24,992 nucleotides of DNA from VRUE01 sp035260485 (lineage in GTDB: Bacteria; Actinomycetota; Thermoleophilia; Solirubrobacterales; 70-9), in contig DATFVC010000072.1 in NCBI GenBank assembly GCA_035260485.1, forward strand, positions 1 to 24,992, read 5' to 3'. Shown here one piece after another: positions 13,038-20,880 of the stretch. A program made the translations under genes and the position numbers. Below the pieces are notes generated by a model, which did no database searches, was not told where the DNA came from, and saw only the letters and a list, made by a program, of their open reading frames with translations. Each line of letters begins with the position of its first letter. Position 1 is the first letter of the stretch.

Positions 13038-14306
13038 ATGGCTGATGTCGTCATGCCGAGGCTGTCTGACTCGATGGAGGAGGGGACGGTTCTTCAGTGG
13101 CTGAAAAAGGTCGGGGATGAGGTCGCCGTCGGGGATGAGCTGGTGGAAATCGAGACCGACAAGGCGAACATGGCTTACGAAAGCGACGTCGCCGGGACCT
13201 TGACTGAGATCGTCGTGCAGGAGGGTGAGACGGTGGCTATCGGGACTCCTATCGCGCGGATTGGCGATTCGGCCGAGGGTTCTGAGGTCTCAGCCGCCGA
13301 GGACCGAGGGACCAGCGCCTCAGCCGCGGGTCCTATCGCCGGGGAGGGGGGGGCGCTGCGGGCGGGCCACGGTCCGTCCTCGACCCCCCCCACCCCCACG
13401 CCACCCGCGGAAGATGCCGATGACCACAGGACGAAAGCTTCTCCGCTGGCACGTCGGATCGCGAGAGAAAAGCAGCTCGATCTGAGCCAGCTTCAGGGGT
13501 CCGGCCCAGGAGGCCGGATCGTCAAGGCAGACGTCGAGAAGGCTTCTTCCGCGGGTGACGCGGAGGCCGCCGTGGCAGGACCCGCGGCTGAGACGACTAG
13601 TCCCGAGACTGCCAAGGGCCAGGTCACCTACGAAGACCTGTCGAAGACGCAGCAGGTGATCGCGCGCCGGATGTCCGAGTCGAAGGCGACGGCGCCGCAT
13701 TTCTACCTGCGCGCTTTGGTTGACATGAGTCGTGCGGTGGAGGGGCGGGCCTTGGTGAAAGCCGGGGCAACTGAGGGCGATGTCGTGCCCTCCTTCAACG
13801 ACATGGTGGTCAAGGCGTGCGCGCTGGCGCTGCGGGAGCATCCTCGGGCCAACGGGGCCTATCGGGATGGGCGGTTCGAGCTCTATTCGCGGGTGAACGT
13901 CGGGGTGGCAGTGGCGGCAAAAGACGCGCTCGTCGTCCCCACCGTCTTCGACGCCGACCGCAAAGGGCTGCGGCAGATCGCCTCCGAGTCGCGGGCGCTG
14001 GCGCGGCGAGTGCGCGATCGGCAGATCACGCCGCCGGAGCTCTCCGGCGCCACCTTCACCGTCTCCAACCTGGGGATGTTCGGGATCGACGGCTTCTCGG
14101 CGGTGATCAACCCGCCGCAGGCGGCGATCCTGGCCGTCGGCGCGATCGAGGAGTGGCCGGTCGTCCGTGACGGCGGGATCGCCACCGCCCACCTGATGCA
14201 GGTCGACCTGGCCTGCGACCACCGCGTCCTCTACGGAGCCCCGGCGGCCGAGTTCCTCGCCCGGATTCGAGCCCTCCTAGAAGAGCCTCTTTCACTAGCT
14301 CTCTGA
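13038..14306 (+). CDS. pdhC: Dihydrolipoamide acetyltransferase (E2) of pyruvate dehydrogenase
   Basis: E2 carries the swinging lipoyl arm and forms the core of the complex. The 422-residue protein has one lipoyl domain (1-80) with the modified lysine in EIETDKANM (Lys42), a linker of about 50 residues, a subunit-binding domain (about 134-168, ASPLARRIAREK to GRIVKADV) and the catalytic domain (about 200-422). The active-site motif is DHRVLYG (394-400), with Tyr399 where the family's HxxxDG motif has Asp. The ATG at 13038 has AAGGAG nine bases upstream. The linker is encoded by DNA with G8 and C8 tracts in inverted arrangement. The stop codon lies inside the operon terminator hairpin. Confidence 0.92.
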   Translation: MADVVMPRLSDSMEEGTVLQWLKKVGDEVAVGDELVEIETDKANMAYESDVAGTLTEIVVQEGETVAIGTPIARIGDSAEGSEVSAAEDRGTSASAAGPIAGEGGALRAGHGPSSTPPTPTPPAEDADDHRTKASPLARRIAREKQLDLSQLQGSGPGGRIVKADVEKASSAGDAEAAVAGPAAETTSPETAKGQVTYEDLSKTQQVIARRMSESKATAPHFYLRALVDMSRAVEGRALVKAGATEGDVVPSFNDMVVKACALALREHPRANGAYRDGRFELYSRVNVGVAVAAKDALVVPTVFDADRKGLRQIASESRALARRVRDRQITPPELSGATFTVSNLGMFGIDGFSAVINPPQAAILAVGAIEEWPVVRDGGIATAHLMQVDLACDHRVLYGAPAAEFLARIRALLEEPLSLAL

Positions 14307-14333
14307 GAGGTGCGTCTCTCAGCAGGTTTTTCT
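14303..14333 (+). terminator. Intrinsic terminator of the pdh operon
   Basis: CTGAGAG (14303-14309) pairs with CTCTCAG (14316-14322) around GTGCGT, followed closely by a T-rich stretch at 14327-14333, a classic intrinsic terminator on the plus strand. The pdhC stop (14304-14306) lies in the left arm and the stop of the convergent membrane-protein gene (14319-14321) in the right arm. Confidence 0.8.
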
Positions 14334-15938
14334 TGCGCCGGTCACCGCATTCCACGCGCGGCCCAGCGAGAAGTCGGCGGCTACGCGAAAGACGCCCGGG
14401 CTGCTCGCCCGAGCCATCGTCCACTCGCCGTGGCGGACGAGGCAGCCGCTGCCACGTTCTATCGACCAGTAAGGGGTGAAGGCAACGCGGACGAGGAACT
14501 CGCCCGGATGGGCAATGTCGAGGGTGAAGCCGTTGTGGCCGACCCAGCGGACCTGGGCTGCTCCGGCGCCGAGCGGCTGCGCCACCGGCGCCGGGTCCCT
14601 CACCTCGTAGACACGCCAATGGGCGTCGCTCCAGCGCGGCTCAAGGTAGGGCGGGGCACGCAGGATCAGCCGCCGCTCCGCGACCGAGGAGTAGTCGAGC
14701 GGTGCGTCGGGCAGCGCCACATATCGGATCGCGTTGTCGTGCAGCCAGGATCGGTAGGCGCCGGTGGTGAGCGGCTCGTCGTCGTAGAAGATGTTGTCGC
14801 GAGTCGTGTCGAGCTGGCGCAGCCAGCCCCGCGCCAGTTCGAACCCAGGCGAAAGGTAGGCCGACTCCCAGTGGTTCGCCGTCGGCGGCACCTCGATCCT
14901 GGCGGCGCGACCGCCATGCCCACGCAGCCATGACGCCACCGGGGTGAAGTAGGCCGAAGCGGTGGAGGGGTCGCCGACGCTGCGGGCGATCTGGCTGACG
15001 CTCGCGGTCACCTGCCAGTAGAGGCCGCCGGCCAGCGCCAGAGAGAGCAACACGATCGAGGCCCGCGAGAGGTGCGGGCGATGGGCGAGCATGACGGCAG
15101 CCAGGATCGGGCCGCCGAAGAGAGCGCCGAGGCGGACCGCGTTGCCTCCCATCGGATTCGGGGCGAGCAAGAGCACGGTCGCCGCCAGCACATAGGCGAC
15201 GAGCACGCCCCGCAGCTGCCGCTCCTCTGCCGCGAGCCCGCGGGTAAGGAGCAGGGCCCCACCGCACCAGAGCGGGATCGCAACATACGAGGAGAAGGCG
15301 AAGGGGAACTGGCCGGATTCGGGAAAGGCGAGGTTGGGAACGAGGACGAGGACGAGCGCCAGGCAGGCGACCCAGATCGCGGCCAGGTTGGCGCGGCGGT
15401 CCCGCGGCAGGGCGCCAGCCAGCAGCACGCCCGCGAGGAAGGCCGCGGCGACCGGGCTCGACAGCGCGCAGGCCGCCCCCGCAGCGAGAGCCGGCGCCTG
15501 CCGGCGCAGCTGCAGGCAGCGGATGGCGGCGAGACCGAAGGCGACGCCGAGGGCGAAGGTGAGCTGACCGTCGGCGAGCAGCGTCACCACGCCGGCGGCG
15601 AACCAGAGCGTCGCCCAGCGGGCCGCCTCGCCCCAGCGGTCGCGGACGAGGCGGTCGAAGAAGTAGGAGGAGGCGACAACGGCGAAGGTGCCGACCAGAC
15701 GCGGGCCGAGCAGCGCTCCCAGCGGCGGGAAGAGGACGCTGTAGGTGAGGGTGTAGTGACCGCCGTACCAACTGCCGTTCCAGATCGACAGGCCGCCGCG
15801 TTGGAACAGCTCGGTGCGGAAGACCTGGGCGGCGAGGTCGCCGACCTGTGGGTTCCAGGCCAGCATCGCGGCCGCCAGCACGGCGCTGAGCGCCACGGCC
15901 GGAAGCCAGTCGGGTCGGAGGGTCCTGGGCCAAGCCAT
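14319..15938 (-). CDS. Polytopic membrane protein with C-terminal extracytoplasmic domain
   Basis: The 539-residue product begins with a hydrophobic segment (about 11-28). An extracytoplasmic-looking loop follows, NPQVGDLAAQVFRTELFQ then WNGSWYGGHYTLTYSVLFPP, and then eight or more further helices up to about residue 315. The last 220 residues are mostly soluble, with aromatic-rich stretches such as FTPYWSIERGSG. Many membrane helices plus a large outer domain, with acidic residues in the first loop, is the general plan of GT-C glycosyltransferases and related envelope proteins, but I see no diagnostic motif that settles it. ATG 15938 is the start. It converges on pdhC, sharing its terminator, and diverges from lipB. 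Confidence 0.75.
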   Translation of the reverse strand: MAWPRTLRPDWLPAVALSAVLAAAMLAWNPQVGDLAAQVFRTELFQRGGLSIWNGSWYGGHYTLTYSVLFPPLGALLGPRLVGTFAVVASSYFFDRLVRDRWGEAARWATLWFAAGVVTLLADGQLTFALGVAFGLAAIRCLQLRRQAPALAAGAACALSSPVAAAFLAGVLLAGALPRDRRANLAAIWVACLALVLVLVPNLAFPESGQFPFAFSSYVAIPLWCGGALLLTRGLAAEERQLRGVLVAYVLAATVLLLAPNPMGGNAVRLGALFGGPILAAVMLAHRPHLSRASIVLLSLALAGGLYWQVTASVSQIARSVGDPSTASAYFTPVASWLRGHGGRAARIEVPPTANHWESAYLSPGFELARGWLRQLDTTRDNIFYDDEPLTTGAYRSWLHDNAIRYVALPDAPLDYSSVAERRLILRAPPYLEPRWSDAHWRVYEVRDPAPVAQPLGAGAAQVRWVGHNGFTLDIAHPGEFLVRVAFTPYWSIERGSGCLVRHGEWTMARASSPGVFRVAADFSLGRAWNAVTGARKTC

Positions 15939-15984
15939 GGGAGCGGCGCCAAGGATAGACGGGCGCCGTGCAACGATTTCAAGG

Positions 15985-16719
15985 GTGAGCGAGAAAGTCC
16001 TGGTCGTGAGGTGCGGGCTCGTCCCCTACGAGGAGGCGCGCGTCGCCCAGCGCTGGCTCGAGGGAGCGCGGCAGGAGGGCGAGGTGCCGGACGTGCTGCT
16101 GCTGCTCGAGCACCAGCCCGTCTACACCCGCGGGCGCCGCTCGACCGAGGAGGAGCTGCCGATGCGGCCTGAGTGGTACGAAATGCAGGGGATAGAAGTC
16201 CACGACACCGATCGCGGCGGGCGGGTCACCTACCACGGACCGGGGCAGCTGGTCGCCTACCCGATCGTCTCGCTGAAGCCCTACGGCGACGACGTCCACG
16301 AGTACGTGCGGCGGCTGGAGCGGGTGGCGATCGAGGCGCTGGCGGAGCACGGCGTGGCGGCGGGGACGATCGAGGGGTTGACCGGCGTCTGGACGAAGGG
16401 AGAGCGGCCCGGCCCGGATGCCGGCGCCGACGCGGCGCGCAAGATCGGCTCGATCGGCGTCCACGTCAGCCGCGGGGTCACCACCCACGGCCTCTCGATC
16501 AATGTCAACAACGACCTGCAGCCGTTCGAGTGGGTCGTCCCCTGTGGAATCGACAACTGCCGCGTCACCTCGCTCGGCCGCGAGCTCGGCGCCGAGCAAG
16601 ACCTCGGCGCGTTCGCTGACACGGTCGCGGCCCGCTTCGGTGAGATCTTCGAACGCCAGGCCGTCGCCACCGAGCCGGCGGCTCTGGGACTCGACAGCGC
16701 TAGGCTCGGCGTCGCATGA
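15985..16719 (+). CDS. lipB: Octanoyl-[ACP]:protein N-octanoyltransferase
   Basis: LipB moves octanoate from acyl carrier protein onto the lipoyl-domain lysine of E2 and similar proteins. The 244-residue product has the family's three marks: RGGRVTYHGPGQLVAYP (77-93), KIGSIGVHVSRG with catalytic Lys153, and WVVPCGI with catalytic Cys187. The start is GTG 15985; the frame continues upstream but only antisense to the neighbouring membrane-protein gene. The Shine-Dalgarno sequence is weak. Its stop overlaps the lipA start (ATGA), so the two steps of lipoate synthesis are coupled. Confidence 0.95.
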   Translation: MSEKVLVVRCGLVPYEEARVAQRWLEGARQEGEVPDVLLLLEHQPVYTRGRRSTEEELPMRPEWYEMQGIEVHDTDRGGRVTYHGPGQLVAYPIVSLKPYGDDVHEYVRRLERVAIEALAEHGVAAGTIEGLTGVWTKGERPGPDAGADAARKIGSIGVHVSRGVTTHGLSINVNNDLQPFEWVVPCGIDNCRVTSLGRELGAEQDLGAFADTVAARFGEIFERQAVATEPAALGLDSARLGVA

Positions 16720-17708
16720 CGAGCCCTCCCGAAACAACCGGCGCGCCGAGCGAGCCGGCAGAGCGCCTCCACGTTACCCGCTCCCGCGCCAAACCGGGCG
16801 GGACTGCGGCCGATGGCGATGGCTCCGTCTCCCTCCGCCGCGCCCGCAAGCCGCCCTGGCTGAAGGTGCCGGCGCCGGGCGGGCCGACCTACCGGCGGCT
16901 GAAGGCGGAGATCGGCGGCGAGGGGCTGCACACCGTCTGCGAGGAGGCCAACTGCCCTAACGTCGGCGAGTGCTGGGAGCGCGGCACGGCGACCTTCATG
17001 ATCCTCGGCGACGTCTGCACCCGCCGCTGCGGCTTCTGCAACGTGAAGACGGGGGCGCCGAGCTGGAACGACCCGCTGGAGCCGCTGCGCGTCGCCAACC
17101 AGGTGAAGAGGATGGGGCTGCGCCACGCGGTCGTCACCTCGGTCGACCGCGACGACCTGCCCGACTACGGGGCAAGCGCCTTCGTCGGCGTGATCCGCTC
17201 GATCCGCATGCAGGCGCCCGGCTGCAAGGTCGAGGTCCTCACCCCCGACTTCCGCGGCCAGGAGATGCCCTTGGCAAAGGTGATCCACGAGCGGCCCGAC
17301 GTCTTCAATCACAACGTCGAGACGGTGCCGCGTCTCTACCCGAAGGCGCGGCGCGGCTCCAAGTTCCTGCGCTCGGCGCGGGTGCTGCGGATGGCGAAGG
17401 AGATGGGCGGGGCCGGCGTCGTCACCAAGTCGGGGCTGATGGTCGGGCTCGGCGAGACCTTCGAAGAGATGGTCGAGACCTTCGGCATCCTGCGCGAGCA
17501 CCGGGTCCAGGTGCTGACCGTCGGCCAGTACCTGCGCCCGACTGAGGACCACCTGCCAGTGGAGCGCTACTGGCGCCCGGAGGAGTTTGAGGCGCTGGAG
17601 CGCGAGGCCTACGCGCTGGGCTTCGAGTCGGTCGCCTCCGGGCCGCTGGTCCGCTCCAGCTACCACGCGGACCAGAACCTGCCGCAGTCGGCGGCCGCAG
17701 TCGGCTAG
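16716..17708 (+). CDS. lipA: Lipoyl synthase
   Basis: LipA inserts two sulfur atoms into the octanoyl chain by radical SAM chemistry. Both iron-sulfur clusters can be placed: the auxiliary cluster by C75, C80 and C86 (CEEANCPNVGEC) and the SAM cluster by C101, C105 and C108 (CTRRCGFC). The conserved C-terminal Arg-Ser-Ser-Tyr (RSSYHAD) is present. The first 40 residues are a variable, Pro/Ala-rich extension common in the family. ATG 16716 overlaps the lipB stop by four bases. With pdhC nearby, the locus encodes both the lipoylated enzyme and its modification. Confidence 0.96.
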   Translation: MTSPPETTGAPSEPAERLHVTRSRAKPGGTAADGDGSVSLRRARKPPWLKVPAPGGPTYRRLKAEIGGEGLHTVCEEANCPNVGECWERGTATFMILGDVCTRRCGFCNVKTGAPSWNDPLEPLRVANQVKRMGLRHAVVTSVDRDDLPDYGASAFVGVIRSIRMQAPGCKVEVLTPDFRGQEMPLAKVIHERPDVFNHNVETVPRLYPKARRGSKFLRSARVLRMAKEMGGAGVVTKSGLMVGLGETFEEMVETFGILREHRVQVLTVGQYLRPTEDHLPVERYWRPEEFEALEREAYALGFESVASGPLVRSSYHADQNLPQSAAAVG

Positions 17709-17711
17709 GCC

Positions 17712-17745
17712 TGGCGCCTTACTCCCCTATGGGGAGGAAGCGCCA
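17712..17745. terminator. Bidirectional terminator between lipA and the FAD-oxidase gene
   Basis: A long hairpin with one bulge and one mismatch: TGGCGC-C-TT-A-CTCCCC pairs with GGGGAG-G-AA-GCGCCA. It stands between the convergent lipA stop (17708) and the stop of the minus-strand oxidase (17759), so it can serve both. Confidence 0.75.
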
Positions 17746-17758
17746 AGCATGCTCTCCA

Positions 17759-19531
17759 TCAACCCGCGGGACTAACCGGGAGCGGCGCCGGCTCGTCCCA
17801 GAGCCCGAAGCGGTCGCGCCAGTAGTCGGTGAGGAAGATGTTGTTCGGGTCGCGCTCGGCGCGCAGGCGGAGGAAGTCGTCCCAGCGCGGGTACTGCGCA
17901 CGGAAGAAGTCGACCCAGGCGCGGTCTCCTGTGGGATAGATCGGCTGAAACTTCCCCCAGTGCAAGCGGAACGGGATCTCGGCTTCGCGCAGCAGCGCCC
18001 AGAGGCCGGCGAACAGGGTCTCGGCCGGATCCTCGGCGTTCTCGGCGAACCAGTAAGGGTCGATCCGCAGGGCGCCGTCCCGCCACTCGTCCCCGCCGTC
18101 GCTGTGCGCCGCGTTCATCCAGAACCGCTCGGGCATTGCCGCATACAGCTCCCAGGCGTAGGCGCCGGTGCGGCGCAGGGCCTCGGCCTCGTCGCTGGGC
18201 GCAGCGAAGTAGTCGCGCAGCAGCTGCATCGCCTGCTGCATACGGGAGAGCGGTATCCAGGCCTCGGTGAACTCGGTGGGCATGAGGACGTCGTCGGCCT
18301 GGTTGTCCATCGGCAGGCCGTGCCAGGCGAAGTCACGAAACGACTGCGGCTTGCCCGCCTCGGCGCCGTCTTTATCGGCGTCGAGGGGGACGAAGAGGTC
18401 AACAAGCTTGGGGAAGAAGCTGGGCAGCTCACGCTGGATCAGCCCTGCGGCGGGCTCGAGCACGGTGATCGCCGCGTCGACGCCGAACTCGGCCGCCGCC
18501 CCGAGCGCTCGGCCGAGCAGCTCGCCGAGCATGCCGAGATTCCTGCGGCCGAGCAGCGCCAGCACCTTCTCCAGCTCGGCGAAGTCGTCCTCCAGCTTGG
18601 CCTTCGCCCGCGAGAGATCGCCGAGGTTGCCGATGATCGTGAAGAGGATGCCGAACAGGCGCTGCTCGGTTTCGGGGTCGTCGCCGAACTGGGTGTAGGG
18701 CTTGGGCTTGAAGCCGGGATCGGCCGCGATCCGCCGGGCCTGCCAGGTGAGCACCCGGTCGGCCCCACGCTGCGGCCACCACTCGAGGCGGGCGAAGTCG
18801 GTGTCGCGGAGGAACCGGTCGAGCGAGGGGCGATCCGGGCCGCCCTCGCCGAAGAGGTCGACGGCGCAGGTCTCGACCGTCGTCGTCGCCTCCTTCCCCT
18901 CGATGTTGAAGGCATCGACGCATTCCAAGGTGATCGTCGAGACGACGCCAAGCAGCCCCAGGTTCGGGCACATCGCGTAGAACAGCTCGGGGTCCGCGTC
19001 GTCGCGGGTCACCTCGTGCACCTCGCCGCGGCCGTCGACGATTCGGAAGCCCCAGAGGTTGCGGTTGGCGGAGAACCTGAGCGAGCCGCCGGAGGAGCCG
19101 GTGGCGGTGAACCCGCTCACGGTCTGGTGGGTGATGCCGCCGGTGTCCTGCAGCGACCAGCCCTTCTCGGTCGCCAGCTGCCAGAGCAGGCTGGTCTCGA
19201 GGGTCGCCGTACCGGTGGGGTCGCCGGGGTCGGCGCCGAGGTGGATGCCGGCGTCGGCCTCGACCAACTTGCGGGCCTCGTCGCGCACTCGCCAGCCACG
19301 GTAGCGGTCGAGCATCAGGTTGACGCCGGGGCCGGGCGGCGGCGTCTGTTCGTCGACCCGGTTGGGGCGCGTTCCGGCCGGGTCGGTGTAGATCGCGTCG
19401 CAGGGCGAGTGCGCTGCGCCCCGCACGCGCAGCTGCCGGCCTTCCCGGTAGGCCGCCTTGACCAGCTCGACCAGGTCCTGCTCGGAAGCGGGGTGGTGGA
19501 AGCCGTCGGCGTCCGGCGCGGGAGCGTTCAC
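17759..19531 (-). CDS. FAD-linked oxidase, D-arabinono-1,4-lactone oxidase type
   Basis: The 590-residue protein has the two-domain plan of the VAO family. An N-terminal FAD domain contains RVRGAAHSP, in which His41 is at the place where FAD is covalently attached in aldonolactone oxidases. TGGITHQTVSGFTATGSSGG follows near 129-148. The C-terminal ALO-type domain has RLEWWPQ in the middle and HWGKF and RDPNNIFLTDYW near the end. Substrates in the family include sugar lactones, alditols and sterols; this one is not predictable. It is longer than usual (about 430-460), with a charged insert around residues 280-390. GTG 19531 starts 12 bases after the dipeptidase stop, so the two are probably one operon. 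Confidence 0.85.
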   Translation of the reverse strand: MNAPAPDADGFHHPASEQDLVELVKAAYREGRQLRVRGAAHSPCDAIYTDPAGTRPNRVDEQTPPPGPGVNLMLDRYRGWRVRDEARKLVEADAGIHLGADPGDPTGTATLETSLLWQLATEKGWSLQDTGGITHQTVSGFTATGSSGGSLRFSANRNLWGFRIVDGRGEVHEVTRDDADPELFYAMCPNLGLLGVVSTITLECVDAFNIEGKEATTTVETCAVDLFGEGGPDRPSLDRFLRDTDFARLEWWPQRGADRVLTWQARRIAADPGFKPKPYTQFGDDPETEQRLFGILFTIIGNLGDLSRAKAKLEDDFAELEKVLALLGRRNLGMLGELLGRALGAAAEFGVDAAITVLEPAAGLIQRELPSFFPKLVDLFVPLDADKDGAEAGKPQSFRDFAWHGLPMDNQADDVLMPTEFTEAWIPLSRMQQAMQLLRDYFAAPSDEAEALRRTGAYAWELYAAMPERFWMNAAHSDGGDEWRDGALRIDPYWFAENAEDPAETLFAGLWALLREAEIPFRLHWGKFQPIYPTGDRAWVDFFRAQYPRWDDFLRLRAERDPNNIFLTDYWRDRFGLWDEPAPLPVSPAG

Positions 19532-19543
19532 ACGAGCGAGCCC

Positions 19544-20719
19544 CTACGCAGGCCAGATCCTGTGCAACACACTGAGGGCATTCCCCCACATCATCCGATC
19601 GGCGTTCTCGTTGCCGTAGCGAGTGTTCAGCTCGTCCTCGAGCAGCGCCAGGTCAGCCATGTCTTTCAAGCCGCCCATGGTCGGCTTGATGAAGCCGTCG
19701 AAGTCCGTGCCGAGCGCGACCTGCTCGTAGCCTTCGGTGATCTTGGCGATTTCATCGATGTGAGCGCAGATCACCTCCATCGACTCCTCGAGGGTCGTGG
19801 TCTCCTCGTCGCGGAGTCCGTCGTTGAGCTGGTGCTGGGCCATGATCAGGCCAATCACGCCCTTGCGGCGCTTGAGCTGGAGAAGGGTCCCTTCGTCATG
19901 CATGTATTCCTGTCTGCCGAAGCGGAAGCCGGCGTGGGTCGAGATCACCGGAACCTCGCTTTGGGGATCGACCTCGTCGAGCAGGGCGAAGGTCTCCCGG
20001 ATCGCGGGCGGATCCATGTGGCTGAGGTCGATCATGACGCGGTTGCCGACCAAGCCGCGGATCAGCGCTTCGCCGCGAACGGTGAGGCGATCCTGACCGC
20101 GCTGGGGGAAGAAGAAATCGTAGAGAAAGTCCGGGGCGAAGGGCAGCGCGTTCGCGTTCGTCGCGATCTGCCGGAAGAAGAGATGGGCGACGGTGACGTA
20201 GCCGACCCCTCGGGCCGCCAGTTTTGCGCAGTTGGCTTCGATTTCGGCGGGCGTGTCTCCAAGAAGGCAGCCGCCCTCGACACTGTGCACCAGGGCGGTG
20301 GCCGAGCTCCTTTCCAGGCAGTCGTCCAACTCGGCGCGGTTGTGGACCACGCGGATCTGCGCCGGGTCATGGGCAGCCACCTCGCGCTCCACGGCCTCGA
20401 GGTCGGCGATCAGCTTTGGGAAGTAGTGCGAGTCGGGGGGCGCGCCGTAGGGCTTGCTCAGGTCCATCTCCTCGAAGGGACGGAGAAGGACCGACATCGC
20501 CAGCCTGACGTTGCCCGCCTGGAGTTTCTCCGGGTCGATCCGGTAGGTACCGCCCCAGCTCTCGTGGTTGCCGAGTTTGTTGGCGATCCTCAGCACGAGG
20601 GCCTTGACGCGGTCGCCAAGCGTCGCCCCACCCCGTGCCTTCATCGCCTTTGCGGCGGTATCAGGGTCCATGTCGGTGATCACCCTCATTGGGTAATGCG
20701 CATGGAGATCAGCGATCAT
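19544..20719 (-). CDS. Peptidase M19 (renal dipeptidase family)
   Basis: This 391-residue protein belongs to the zinc-dependent membrane-dipeptidase family of the amidohydrolase fold. Metal-site positions can be followed: DLHAH (4-8), the bridging Glu in HSVEGG, IDLSHM, STHAG and the Asp of GTDFDGF. Family members cleave dipeptides, some with D-residues; the substrate is unknown here. No signal peptide is present, so it is likely cytoplasmic. ATG 20719 is the first possible start and puts the metal motif at the very N-terminus, as is normal for the family. It is the first gene of a two-gene unit with the FAD-linked oxidase. Confidence 0.9.
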   Translation of the reverse strand: MIADLHAHYPMRVITDMDPDTAAKAMKARGGATLGDRVKALVLRIANKLGNHESWGGTYRIDPEKLQAGNVRLAMSVLLRPFEEMDLSKPYGAPPDSHYFPKLIADLEAVEREVAAHDPAQIRVVHNRAELDDCLERSSATALVHSVEGGCLLGDTPAEIEANCAKLAARGVGYVTVAHLFFRQIATNANALPFAPDFLYDFFFPQRGQDRLTVRGEALIRGLVGNRVMIDLSHMDPPAIRETFALLDEVDPQSEVPVISTHAGFRFGRQEYMHDEGTLLQLKRRKGVIGLIMAQHQLNDGLRDEETTTLEESMEVICAHIDEIAKITEGYEQVALGTDFDGFIKPTMGGLKDMADLALLEDELNTRYGNENADRMMWGNALSVLHRIWPA

Positions 20720-20729
20720 TACGCGCCAG

Positions 20730-20757
20730 CCTAAACGAACCTAGATTGCAAAGTCAA
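20730..20757 (-). promoter_or_regulatory. Putative promoter of the dipeptidase-oxidase unit
   Basis: On the minus strand TTGACT (20752-20757) is followed after 16 bases by TTTAGG (20730-20735). RNA would start within a few bases of the dipeptidase ATG (20719), again suggesting a leaderless or very short leader. Confidence 0.4.
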
Positions 20758-20764
20758 AGCTGAG

Positions 20765-20837
20765 TGGAGCCAGCCGGGCTCGAACCGGCGACCTCCGCCT
20801 TGCAAAGGCGGCGCTCTTCCAGCTGAGCTATGGCCCC
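20765..20837 (-). tRNA. tRNA-Ala (anticodon TGC)
   Basis: A complete cloverleaf on the minus strand: acceptor GGGGCCA/TGGCTCC, D-stem GCTC/GAGC, anticodon stem CCGCC/GGCGG with loop TTTGCAA, T-arm GCCGG-TTCGAGC-CCGGC, discriminator A. Anticodon TGC reads alanine codons. CCA is not encoded. Confidence 0.96.
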
Positions 20838-20880
20838 TCGCCTGAAAGTGTAGGTCTAGGGGGACGAGCCCGCCACGACA

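Noticed and set aside
17729..20734. Plus-strand open frame of 1001 codons
   Set aside because: It lies fully antisense to the oxidase and dipeptidase genes, is rich in Gly, Ala, Val and Arg as mirror frames in GC-rich DNA are, and has no recognisable domain.
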